From positions 28,191,521-28,255,520 of the forward strand of contig OZ038435.1 in the NCBI GenBank assembly GCA_964036275.1: a stretch of DNA of 64,000 nucleotides, read 5' to 3'. Below the pieces are notes generated by a model. The model searched no databases. It had not been told where the DNA came from and saw nothing but the letters and a program-made list of their open reading frames with translations. The first letter of the stretch is position 1, and each line of letters begins with the position of its first letter. Source of the stretch: Litoditis marina (lineage: Eukaryota; Nematoda; Chromadorea; Rhabditida; Rhabditidae). Of this stretch, positions 50,901-61,679 are shown piece by piece. The translations under genes were made by a program, and so were the position numbers.

Positions 50901-52760
50901 TCGGTAGTGGTTTCATCTGAACGTATGTTGAAAGTTCTGGCGTCTAGTATTGGTTCATTTTCAGAAAGAATTAAGTTATCGCTAAACTTGTAAGTTCCTG
51001 AACTCGCTGTAACTGTAAAGTGATCACCTCCAGATGTAGTGCTCTCGATAACGCTCTCTGTTGTTGTACCAGCACTCCTTGGTGTTTCGGTGGTAGTTAT
51101 TTCTGTTGCATCAGAACTGGTTTCGGTAGTGGTTTCATCTGAACGTATGTTAAAAGTTCTAGCGTCTAGTATTGGTTTAATTTCAGAAAGAATTAAGTTA
51201 TCGCTAAACTTGTAAGTTTCTGAACTCGCTGTAACTGTAAAGTGATCACCTCCAGATGTAGTGCTCTCGATAACGCTCTCTGTTGTTGTACCAGCACTCT
51301 TCGGTGTTTCGGTAGTAGTTATTTCTGTTGCATCAGAACTGGTTTCGGTAGTGGTTTCATCTGAACGTATGTTGAAAGTTCTGGCGTCTAGTATTGGTTT
51401 AATTTCAGAAAAAATTGAGTTGTCGCTAAACTTGTAATTTTATGAACTCGCTGTATTTGTAAAGTAATCACCTCCAGATGTAGTGCTCTCGATAACGCTC
51501 TCTGTTGTTGTACCAGCACTCTTCGGTGTTTCGGTGGTAGTTATTTCTGTTGCATCAGAACTGGTTCCGGTAGTGGTTTCACGGAACGTATGTTAAAAGT
51601 TCTGGTGTCTAGTATTGGTTTAATTTCAGAAAAAATTGAGTTGTCGCTAAACTTGTAATTTTATGAACTCGCTGTAACTGTAAAGTGATCACCTCCAGAT
51701 GTAGTGCTCTCGATAACGCTCTCTGTTGTTGTACCAGCACTCTTCGGTGTTTCGGTGGTAGTTATTTCTGTTGCATCAGAACTGGTTTCGGTAGTGGTTT
51801 CATCTGAACGTATGTTAAAAGTTCTAGCGTCTAGTATTGGTTTAATTTCAGAAAGAATTAAGTTATCGCTAAACTTGTAATTTTATGGACTTGCTGTAAC
51901 TGTAAAATGATCACCTCCAGATGTAGTGCTCTCGATAACGCTCTCTGTTGTTGTACCAGCACTCTTCGGTGTTTCGGTAGTAGTTATTTCTGTTGCATCA
52001 GAACTGGTTTCGGTAGTGGTTTCATCTGAACGTATGTTGAAAGTTCTGGCGTCTAGTATTGGTTCATTTTCAGAAAGAATTAAGTTATCGCTAAACTTGT
52101 AAGTTCCTGAACTCGCTGTAACTGTAAAGTGATCACCTCCAGATGTAGTGCTCTCGATAACGCTCTCTGTTGTTGTACCAGCACTCCTTGGTGTTTCGGT
52201 GGTAGTTATTTCTGTTGCATCAGAACTGGTTTCGGTAGTGGTTTCATCTGAACGTATGTTAAAAGTTCTAGCGTCTAGTATTGGTTTAATTTCAGAAAGA
52301 ATTAAGTTATCGCTAAACTTGTAAGTTTCTGAACTCGCTGTAACTGTAAAGTGATCACCTCCAGATGTAGTGCTCTCGATAACGCTCTCTGTTGTTGTAC
52401 CAGCACTCTTCGGTGTTTCGGTAGTAGTTATTTCTGTTGCATCAGAACTGGTTTCGGTAGTGGTTTCATCTGAACGTATGTTGAAAGTTCTGGCGTCTAG
52501 TATTGGTTTAATTTCAGAAAAAATTGAGTTGTCGCTAAACTTGTAATTTTATGAACTCGCTGTATTTGTAAAGTAATCACCTCCAGATGTAGTGCTCTCG
52601 ATAACGCTCTCTGTTGTTGTACCAGCACTCTTCGGTGTTTCGGTGGTAGTTATTTCTGTTGCATCAGAACTGGTTCCGGTAGTGGTTTCACGGAACGTAT
52701 GTTAAAAGTTCTGGTGTCTAGTATTGGTTTAATTTCAGAAAAAATTGAGTTGTCGCTAAA
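48000..52760 (-). repeat. Multi-unit block with a frameshifted marker unit in five copies
   Basis: The variant tttcacggaacg (normally tttcatctgaacg, one base shorter) starts at 48694, 49803, 50246, 51577 and 52686. The spacings are 1,109, 443, 1,331 and 1,109 bp, that is five, two, six and five units. The deletion shifts the repeat frame and leads to a TAA in the linker, yet the unit has been copied repeatedly. Confidence 0.8.
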
Positions 52761-54320
52761 CTTGTAATTTTATGAACTCGCTGTAACTGTAAAGTGATCA
52801 CCTCCAGATGTAGTGCTCTCGATAACGCTCTCTGTTGTTGTACCAGCACTCTTCGGTGTTTCGGTGGTAGTTATTTCTGTTGCATCAGAACTGGTTTCGG
52901 TAGTGGTTTCATCTGAACGTATGTTGAAAGTTCTGGCGTCTAGTATTGGTTTAATTTCAGAAAGAATTAAGTTATCGCTAAACTTGTAATTTTATGAACT
53001 CGGTGTAAATGTAAAGTAATCACCTCCAGATGTAGTGCTCTCGATAACGCTCTCTGTTGTTGTACCAGCACTCCTTGGTGTTTCGGTGGTAGTTATTTCT
53101 GTTGCATCAGAACTGGTTTCGGTAGTGGTTTCATCTGAACGTATGTTAAAAGTTCTAGCGTCTAGTATTGGTTTAATTTCAGAAAAAATTGAGTTATCGC
53201 TAAACTTGTAATTTTATGGACTTGCTGTAACTGTAAAATGATCACCTCCAGATGTAGTGCTCTCGATAACGCTCTCTGTTGTACCAGCACTCTTTGGTGT
53301 TCCAGGGCTAGTTATTTCTGTTGCATCAGAACTGGTTTCGGTAGTGGTTTCATCTGAACGTATGTTGAAAGTTCTGGCGTCTAGTATTGGTTCATTTTCA
53401 GAAAGAATTAAGTTATCGCTAAACTTGTAAGTTCCTGAACTCGCTGTAACTGTAAAGTGATCACCTCCAGATGTAGTGCTCTCGATAACGCTCTCTGTTG
53501 TTGTACCAGCACTCCTTGGTGTTTCGGTGGTAGTTATTTCTGTTGCATCAGAACTGGTTTCGGTAGTGGTTTCATCTGAACGTATGTTAAAAGTTCTAGC
53601 GTCTAGTATTGGTTTAATTTCAGAAAGAATTAAGTTATCGCTAAACTTGTAAGTTTCTGAACTCGCTGTAACTGTAAAGTGATCACCTCCAGATGTAGTG
53701 CTCTCGATAACGCTCTCTGTTGTTGTACCAGCACTCTTCGGTGTTTCGGTGGTAGTTATTTCTGTTGCATCAGAACTGGTTTCGGTAGTGGTTTCATCTG
53801 AACGTATGTTGAAAGTTCTGGCGTCTAGTATTGGTTTAATTTCAGAAAAAATTGAGTTGTCGCTAAACTTGTAATTTTATGAACTCGCTGTATGTGTAAA
53901 GTGATCACCTCCAGATGTAGTGCTCTCGATAACGCTCTCTGTTGTTGTACCAGCACTCTTCGGTGTTTCGGTGGTAGTTATTTCTGTTGCATCAGAACTG
54001 GTTTCGGTAGTGGTTTCATCTGAACGTATGTTGAAAGTTCTGGCGTCTAGTATTGGTTTAATTTCAGAAAGAATTAAGTTATCGCTAAACTTGTAATTTT
54101 ATGAACTCGGTGTAACTGTAAAGTGATCACCTCCAGATGTAGTGCTCTCGATAACGCTCTCTGTTGTTGTACCAGCACTCTTCGGTGTTTCGGTGGTAGT
54201 TATTTCTGTTGCATCAGAACTGGTTTCGGTAGTGGTTTCATCTGAACGTATGTTAAAAGTTTTAGCGTCTAGTATTGGTTTAATTTCAGAAAAAATTGAG
54301 TTATCGCTAAACTTGTAATT

Positions 54321-54839
54321 TTATGGACTTGCTGTAACTGTAAAATGATCACCTCCAGATGTAGTGCTCTCGATAACGCTCTCTGTTGTACCAGCACTCT
54401 TTGGTGTTCCAGGGCTAGTTATTTCTGTTGCATCAGAACTGGTTTCGGTAGTGATTTCATCTGAACGTATGTTGAAAGTTCTGGCGTCTAGTATTGGTTC
54501 ATTTTCAGAAAGAATTAAGTTATCGCTAAACTTGTAAGTTCCTGAACTCGCTGTAACTGTAAAGTGATCACCTCCAGATGTAGTGCTCTCGATAACGCTC
54601 TCTGTTGTTGTACCAGCACTCCTTGGTGTTTCGGTGGTAGTTATTTCTGTTGCATCAGAACTGGTTTCGGTAGTGGTTTCATCTGAACGTATGTTAAAAG
54701 TTCTAGCGTCTAGTATTGGTTTAATTTCAGAAAAAAATTGAGTTATCGCTAAACTTGTAATTTTATGGACTTGCTGTAACTGTAAAATGATCACCTCCAG
54801 ATGTAGTGCTCTCGATAACGCTCTCTGTTGTACCAGCAC
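54321..54839 (-). CDS. Two-unit open reading frame of the repeat peptide
   Basis: A 172-codon frame entered through an A-tract insertion near 54735. It reads one TTTETPR unit and one TSPGTPK unit (with DEITTETSS, a Thr-to-Ile change) and ends at the shared TAA. The nominal start is GTG in another phase. It is part of the 43-57 kb zone of near-identical multi-unit blocks and probably a repeat fragment. Confidence 0.18.
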   Translation of the reverse strand: MLVQQRALSRALHLEVIILQLQQVHKITSLAITQFFSEIKPILDARTFNIRSDETTTETSSDATEITTTETPRSAGTTTESVIESTTSGGDHFTVTASSGTYKFSDNLILSENEPILDARTFNIRSDEITTETSSDATEITSPGTPKSAGTTESVIESTTSGGDHFTVTASP

Positions 54840-57417
54840 TCTTCGGTGTTTCGGTGGTAGTTATTTCTGTTGCATCAGAACTGGTTTCGGTAGTGGTTTC
54901 ATCTGAACGTATGTTGAAAGTTCTGGCGTCTAGTATTGGTTCATTTTCAGAAAGAATTAAGTTATCGCCAAACTTGTAAGTTCCTGAACTCGCTGTAACT
55001 GTAAAGTGATCACCTCCAGATGTAGTGCTCTCGATAACGCTCTCTGTTGTTGTACCAGCACTCCTTGGTGTTTCGGTGGTAGTTATTTCTGTTGCATCAG
55101 AACTGGTTTCGGTAGTGGTTTCATCTGAACGTATGTTAAAAGTTCTAGCGTCTAGTATTGGTTTAATTTCAGAAAGAATTAAGTTATCGCTAAACTTGTA
55201 AGTTTCTGAACTCGCTGTAACTGTAAAGTGATCACCTCCAGATGTAGTGCTCTCGATAACGCTCTCTGTTGTTGTACCAGCACTCTTCGGTGTTTCGGTG
55301 GTAGTTATTTCTGCTGCATCAGAACTGGTTTCGGTAGTGGTTTCATCTGAACGTATGTTGAAAGTTCTGGCGTCTAGTATTGGTTTAATTTCAGAAAAAA
55401 TTGAGTTGTCGCTAAACTTGTAATTTTATGAACTCGCTGTATTTGTAAAGTAATCACCTCCAGATGTAGTGCTCTCGATAACGCTCTCTGTTGTTGTACC
55501 AGCACTCTTCGGTGTTTCGGTGGTAGTTATTTCTGTTGCATCAGAACTGGTTCCGGTAGTGGTTTCATCTGAACGTATGTTAAAAGTTCTGGTGTCTAGT
55601 ATTGGTTTAATTTCAGAAAAAATTGAGTTGTCGCTAAACTTGTAATTTTATGAACTCGCTGTAACTGTAAAGTGATCACCTCCAGATGTAGTGCTCTCGA
55701 TAACGCTCTCTGTTGTTGTACCAGCACTCTTCGGTGTTTCGGTGGTAGTTATTTCTGTTGCATCAGAACTGGTTTCGGTAGTGGTTTCATCTGAACGTAT
55801 GTTGAAAGTTCTGGCGTCTAGTATTGGTTTAATTTCAGAAAGAATTAAGTTATCGCTAAACTTGTAATTTTATGAACTCGGTGTAACTGTAAAGTAATCA
55901 CCTCCAGATGTAGTGCTCTCGATAACGCTCTCTGTTGTTGTACCAGCACTCCTTGGTGTTTCGGTGGTAGTTATTTCTGTTGCATCAGAACTGGTTTCGG
56001 TAGTGGTTTCATCTGAACGTATGTTAAAAGTTCTAGCGTCTAGTATTGGTTTAATTTCAGAAAAAATTGAGTTATCGCTAAACTTGTAATTTTATGGACT
56101 TGCTGTAACTGTAAAATGATCACCTCCAGATGTAGTGCTCTCGATAACGCTCTCTGTTGTACCAGCACTCTTTGGTGTTCCAGGGCTAGTTATTTCTGTT
56201 GCATCAGAACTGGTTTCGGTAGTGGTTTCATCTGAACGTATGTTGAAAGTTCTGGCGTCTAGTATTGGTTCATTTTCAGAAAGAATTAAGTTATCGCTAA
56301 ACTTGTAAGTTCCTGAACTCGCTGTAACTGTAAAGTGATCACCTCCAGATGTAGTGCTCTCGATAACGCTCTCTGTTGTTGTACCAGCACTCCTTGGTGT
56401 TTCGGTGGTAGTTATTTCTGTTGCATCAGAACTGGTTTCGGTAGTGGTTTCATCTGAACGTATGTTAAAAGTTCTAGCGTCTAGTATTGGTTTAATTTCA
56501 GAAAAAATTGAGTTATCGCTAAACTTGTAATTTTATGGACTTGCTGTAACTGTAAAATGATCACCTCCAGATGTAGTGCTCTCGATAACGCTCTCTGTTG
56601 TACCAGCACTCTTTGGTGTTCCAGGGCTAGTTATTTCTGTTGCATCAGAACTGGTTTCGGTAGTGGTTTCATCTGAACGTATGTTGAAAGTTCTGGCGTC
56701 TAGTATTGGTTCATTTTCAGAAAGAATTAAGTTATCGCTAAACTTGTAAGTTTCTGAACTCGCTGTAACTGTAAAGTGATCACCTCCAGATGTAGTGCTC
56801 TCGATAACGCTCTCTGTTGTTGTACCAGCACTCCTTGGTGTTTCGGTGGTAGTTATTTCTGTTGCATCAGAACTGGTTTCGGTAGTGGTTTCATCTGAAC
56901 GTATGTTAAAAGTTCTAGCGTCTAGTATTGGTTTAATTTCAGAAAGAATTAAGTTATCGCTAAACTTGTAAGTTTCTGAACTCGCTGTAACTGTAAAGTG
57001 ATCACCTCCAGATGTAGTGCTCTCGATAACGCTCTCTGTTGTTGTACCAGCACTCTTCGGTGTTTCGGTGGTAGTTATTTCTGTTGCATCAGAACTGGTT
57101 TCGGTAGTGGTTTCATCTGAACGTATGTTGAAAGTTCTGGCGTCTAGTATTGGTTTAATTTCAGAAAAAATTGAGTTGTCGCTAAACTTGTAATTTTATG
57201 AACTCGCTGTAACTGTAAAGTAATCACCTCCAGATGTAGTGCTCTCGATAACGCTCTCTGTTGTTGTACCAGCACTCTTTGGTGTTCCAGGGCTAGTTAT
57301 TTCTGTTGCATCAGAACTGGTTTCGGTAGTGGCTTCATCTGAACACATGTTAAAAGTTCTGGCGTCTAGTATTGGTTTATTTTCAGAAAGAATTAAGTTA
57401 TCGCTAAACTTGTAAGT

Positions 57418-57792
57418 TTATGAACTCGCTGTAACTGTAAAGTAATCACCTCCAGATGTAGTGCTCTCGATAACGCTCTCTGTTGTTGTACCAGCACTCT
57501 TCGGTGTTTCAGTGGTAGTTATTTCTGTTGCATCAGAACTGGTTTCGGTAGTGGTTTCATCTGAACGTATGTTGGAAGTTCTGACGTCTAGTATTGGTTT
57601 AATTTCAGAAAGAATTAGGTTATCGCTAAACTTGTAAGTTTCTGAACTCGCTGTAACTGTAAAGTGATCACCTCCAGATGTAGTGCTCTCGATAACGCTC
57701 TCTGTTGTTGTACCAGCACTCTTTGGTGTTCCAGGGCTAGTTATTTCTGTTGCATCAGAACTGGTTTCGGTAGTGGTTTCATCTGAACACAT
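57418..57792 (-). CDS. ATG-initiated 124-codon repeat ORF
   Basis: This frame starts at a true ATG (MCSDETTTETS) created by the same AACATGTG variant as at 33227, reads one TSPGTPK unit and one TTTETPK unit (with LDVRTSNI in place of LDARTFNI), and stops at a TAA that is a hybrid form (TAA ACT rather than TAA AAT). The hybrid stop suggests recombination between the GAA-ACT and TAA-AAT forms of that site. No other start or regulatory signal can be seen. Confidence 0.22.
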   Translation of the reverse strand: MCSDETTTETSSDATEITSPGTPKSAGTTTESVIESTTSGGDHFTVTASSETYKFSDNLILSEIKPILDVRTSNIRSDETTTETSSDATEITTTETPKSAGTTTESVIESTTSGGDYFTVTASS

Positions 57793-60450
57793 GTTAAAAG
57801 TTCTGGGGTCTAGTATTGGTTTAATTTCAGTAAAAATTGAGTTTTCGCTAAACTTGTAATTTTATGAACTCGGTGTAACTGTAAAGTAATCACCTTCAGA
57901 TGTTGTGCTCTCGATAACGCTCTCTGTTGTTGTACCAACACTCTTCGGTGTTTCGGTGGTAGTTATTTCTGTTGCATCAGAACTGGTTTTGGTAGTGGTT
58001 TCATCTGAACGTATGTTAAAAGTTCTGGCGTCTAGTATTGGTTTAATTTCAGAAAGAATTAAGTTATCGCTAAACTTGTAAGTTTCTGAACTTGCTGTAA
58101 CTGTAAAGTGATCACCTCCAGATGTAGTGCTCTCGATAACGCTCTCTGTTGTTGTACCAGCACTCTTTGGTGTTCCAGGGCTAGTTATTTCTGTTGCATC
58201 AGAACTGGTTTCGGTAGTGGTTTCATCTGAACGTATGTTGGAAGTTCTGGCGTCTAGTTTCGGTTTAATTTCAGAAAAAATTGAGTTGTCGCTAAACTTG
58301 TAATTTTATGAACTCGCTGTAACTGTAAAGTAATCACCTCCAGATATAGTGCTCTCGATAACGCTCTCTGTTGTTGTACCAGCAATCTTTGGTGTTTCGG
58401 TGGTAGTTATTTCTGTTGCATCAGAACTGGTTTCGGTAGTGGTTTCATCTGAACGTATGTTGAAAGTTCTGGCGTCTAGTTTCGGTTTAATTTCAGAAAA
58501 AATTGAGTTGTCGCTAAACTTGTAATTTTATGAACTCGCTGTAACTGTAAAGTAATCACCTCCAGATGTAGTGCTCTCGATAACGCTCACTGTTGTTGTA
58601 CCAGCAGTCTTCGGTGTTTCGGTGGTAGTTATTTCTGTTGCATCAGAACTGGTTTCGGTAGTGGTTTCATCTGAACGTATGTTGAAAGTTCTGGCGTCTA
58701 GTATTGGTTTAATTTCAGAAAGAATTAAGTTATCGCTAAACTTGTAAGTTTCTGAACTCGCTGTAACTGTAAAGTAATCACCTCCAGATGTAGTGCTCTC
58801 GATAACGATCTCTGTTGTACCAGCACTCTTTGGTGTTCCAGGGCTAGTTTTTTCTGTTGCATCAGAACTGGTTTCGGTATTGGTTTCATCTGAACGTATG
58901 TTAAAAGTTCTAGCGTCTAGTATTGGTTATATCTCAGCAATAATTAAGTTATCGCTAAACTTGTAAGTTTCTGAACTCGCTGTAACTGTAAAGTGATCAC
59001 CTTCAGATGTAGTGCTCTCGATAACGCTCTCTGTTGTTGTACCAGCACTCTTTGGTGTTCCAGGGCTAGTTATTTCTGTTGCATCAAAACTGGTTTCGGT
59101 AGTGGTTTCATCTGAACGTATGTTGAAAGTTCTGGCGTCTAATATTGGTTTAATTTCAGAAAAAATTCAGTTGTCGCTCAACTTGTAAGTTTCTGAACTC
59201 GCTGTAACTGTAAAGTGATCACCTCCAGATGTAGTGCTCTCGATAACGCTCTCTGTTGTTGTACCAGCACTCTTTGGTGGTCCAGGGCTAGTTATTTCTG
59301 TTGCATCAGAACTGGTTTCGGTAGTGGTTCCATCTGAACATAAGTTAAAAGTTCTGGCGTCTAGTATTGGTTTAATTTCAAAAAAAATTGAGTTGTCGCT
59401 AAACTTGTAATTTTATGAACTCGCTGTAACTGTAAAGTAATCACCTCCAGATGTAGTGCTCTCATTAACGCTATCTGTTGTTGTACCAGCAGTCTTTGGT
59501 GTTCCAGGACTAGTTATTTCTGTTGCATTAGAACTGATTTCGGTAGTGGTTTCATCTGAACGTATGTTGAAAGTTCTGGCGTCTAGTATTGGTTTAATTT
59601 CAGAAAGAATTAAGTTATCGCTAAACTTGTAATTTTATGAACTCGGTGTAACTGTGAAGTAATCACCTTCAGATGTAGTGCTCTCGATAACGCTCTCTGT
59701 TGTTGTACCAGCACTCTTCGGTGTTTCGGTGGTAGTTATTTCTGTTGCATCAGAACTGGTTTCGGTAGTGGTTTCATCTGAACGTATGTTAAAAGTTCTA
59801 GCGTCTAGTATTGGTTATATCTCAGCAATAATTAAGTTATCGCTAAACTTGTAAGTTTCTGAACTCGCTGTAACTGTAAAGTGATCACCTTCAGATGTCG
59901 TGCTCTCGATAACGCTCTCTGTTGTTGTACCAGCACTCCTTGGTGTTTCGGTGGTAGTTATTTCTGTTGCATCAGAACTGGTTTCGGTACTGGTTTCATC
60001 TGAACGTATGTTAAAAGTTCTAGCGTCTAGTATTGGTTATATCTCAGCAATAATTAAGTTATCGCTAAACTTGTAAGTTTATGAACTCGCTGTAACTGTA
60101 AAGTGATCACCTTCAGATGTCGTGCTCTCGATAACGCTCTCTGTTGTTGTACCAGCACTCTTCGGTGTTCCAGGGCTAGTTATTTCTGTTGCATCAGAAC
60201 TGGTTTCGGTAGTGGTTTCATCTGAACGTATGTTGAAAGTTCTGGCGTCTAGTATTGGTTTAATTTCAGAAAAAAACTCAGTTGTCGCTAAACTTGTAAG
60301 TTTCTGAACTCGCTGTAACTGTGAAGTGATCACCTCCAGTTGTAGTGCTCTCGATAACGCTCTCTGTTGTTGTACCAGCACTATTTGGTGTTCCAGGGCT
60401 AGTTATTTCTGTTGCATCAGAACTGGTTTCGGTAGTGGTTTCATCTGAAC

Positions 60451-61600
60451 GTATGTATTAAAAGTTCTGGCGTCTAGTATTGGTTATATCTCAGCAATAA
60501 TTGAGTTATCGCTAAACTTGTAAGTTTCTGAACTCGCTGTAACTGTGAAGTGATCACCTCCAGATGTAGTGCTCTCGATAACGCTCTCTGTTGTTGTACC
60601 AGCACTCTTCGGTGTTTCGGTGGTAGTTATTTCTGTTGCATCAGAACTGGTTTCGGTAGTGGTTTCATCTGAACGTATGTATTAAAAGTTCTGGCGTCTA
60701 GTATTGGTTTTATCTCAGCAATAATTGAGTTATCGCTAAACTTGTAAGTTTCTGAACTCGCTGTAACTGTAAAGTAATCACCTCCAGATGTAGTGCTCTC
60801 GATAACGCTCTCTGTTGTTGTACCAGCACTCTTTGGTGTTTCGGTGGTAGTTATTTCTGTTGCATCAGAACTGGGTTTGGTAGTGGTTTCATCTGAACGT
60901 ATGTTAAAAGTTCTGGCACCTAGTGTTGGTGTAATTTCAGAAAGAATTGGGTTATCGCTAAACTTGTAATTTTATGGACTCGCTGTAACTGTGAAATGAC
61001 CACCTCCAGATGTAGTGCTCTCGATAACGCTCTCTGTTGTTGTACCAGCACTCTTTGGTGTTCCAGGGCTAGTTATTTCTGTTGCATCAAAACTGGTTTC
61101 GGTAGTGGTTTCATCTGAACGTATGTTGAAAGTTCTGGCGTCTAGTATTGGTTATATCTCAACAATAATTGAGTTATCGCTAAACTTGTAAGTTTCTGAA
61201 CTCGCTGTAACTGTGAAGTGATCACCTCCAGTTGTAGTGCTCTCGATAACGCTCTCTGTTGTTGTACCAGCACTATTTGGTGTTCCAGGGCTAGTTATTT
61301 CTGTTGCATCAGAACTGGTTTCGGTAGTGGTTTCATCTGAACGTATGTATTAAAAATTCTGGCGTCTAGTATTGGTTATATCTCAGCAATAATTGAGTTA
61401 TCGCTAAACTTGTAAGTTTCTGAACTCGCTGTAACTGTGAAGTGATCACCTCCAGATGTAGTGCTCTCGATAACGCTCTCTGTTGTTGTACCAGCACTCT
61501 TCGGTGTTTCGGTGGTAGTTATTTCTGTTGCATCAGAACTGGTTTCGGTAGTGGTTTCATCTGAACGTATGAATTAAAAGTTCTGGCGTCTAGTATTGGT
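60451..61600 (-). repeat. Units with a 2-base insertion (gtatgtattaaaag)
   Basis: At 60451, 60675, 61343 and 61567 the usual gtatgttaaaag is two bases longer (gtatgtattaaaag, or gtatgaattaaaag in the last). The change shifts the repeat frame in the ARTFNI segment. All four units also carry ttatatctcagc or a close form (tttatctcagc at the second), which adds an in-frame TAA in most of them. Confidence 0.8.
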
Positions 61601-61679
61601 TATATCTCAGCAATAATTGAGTTATCGCTAAACTTGTAAGTTTCTGAACTCGCTGTAACTGTAAAGTAATCACCTCCAG

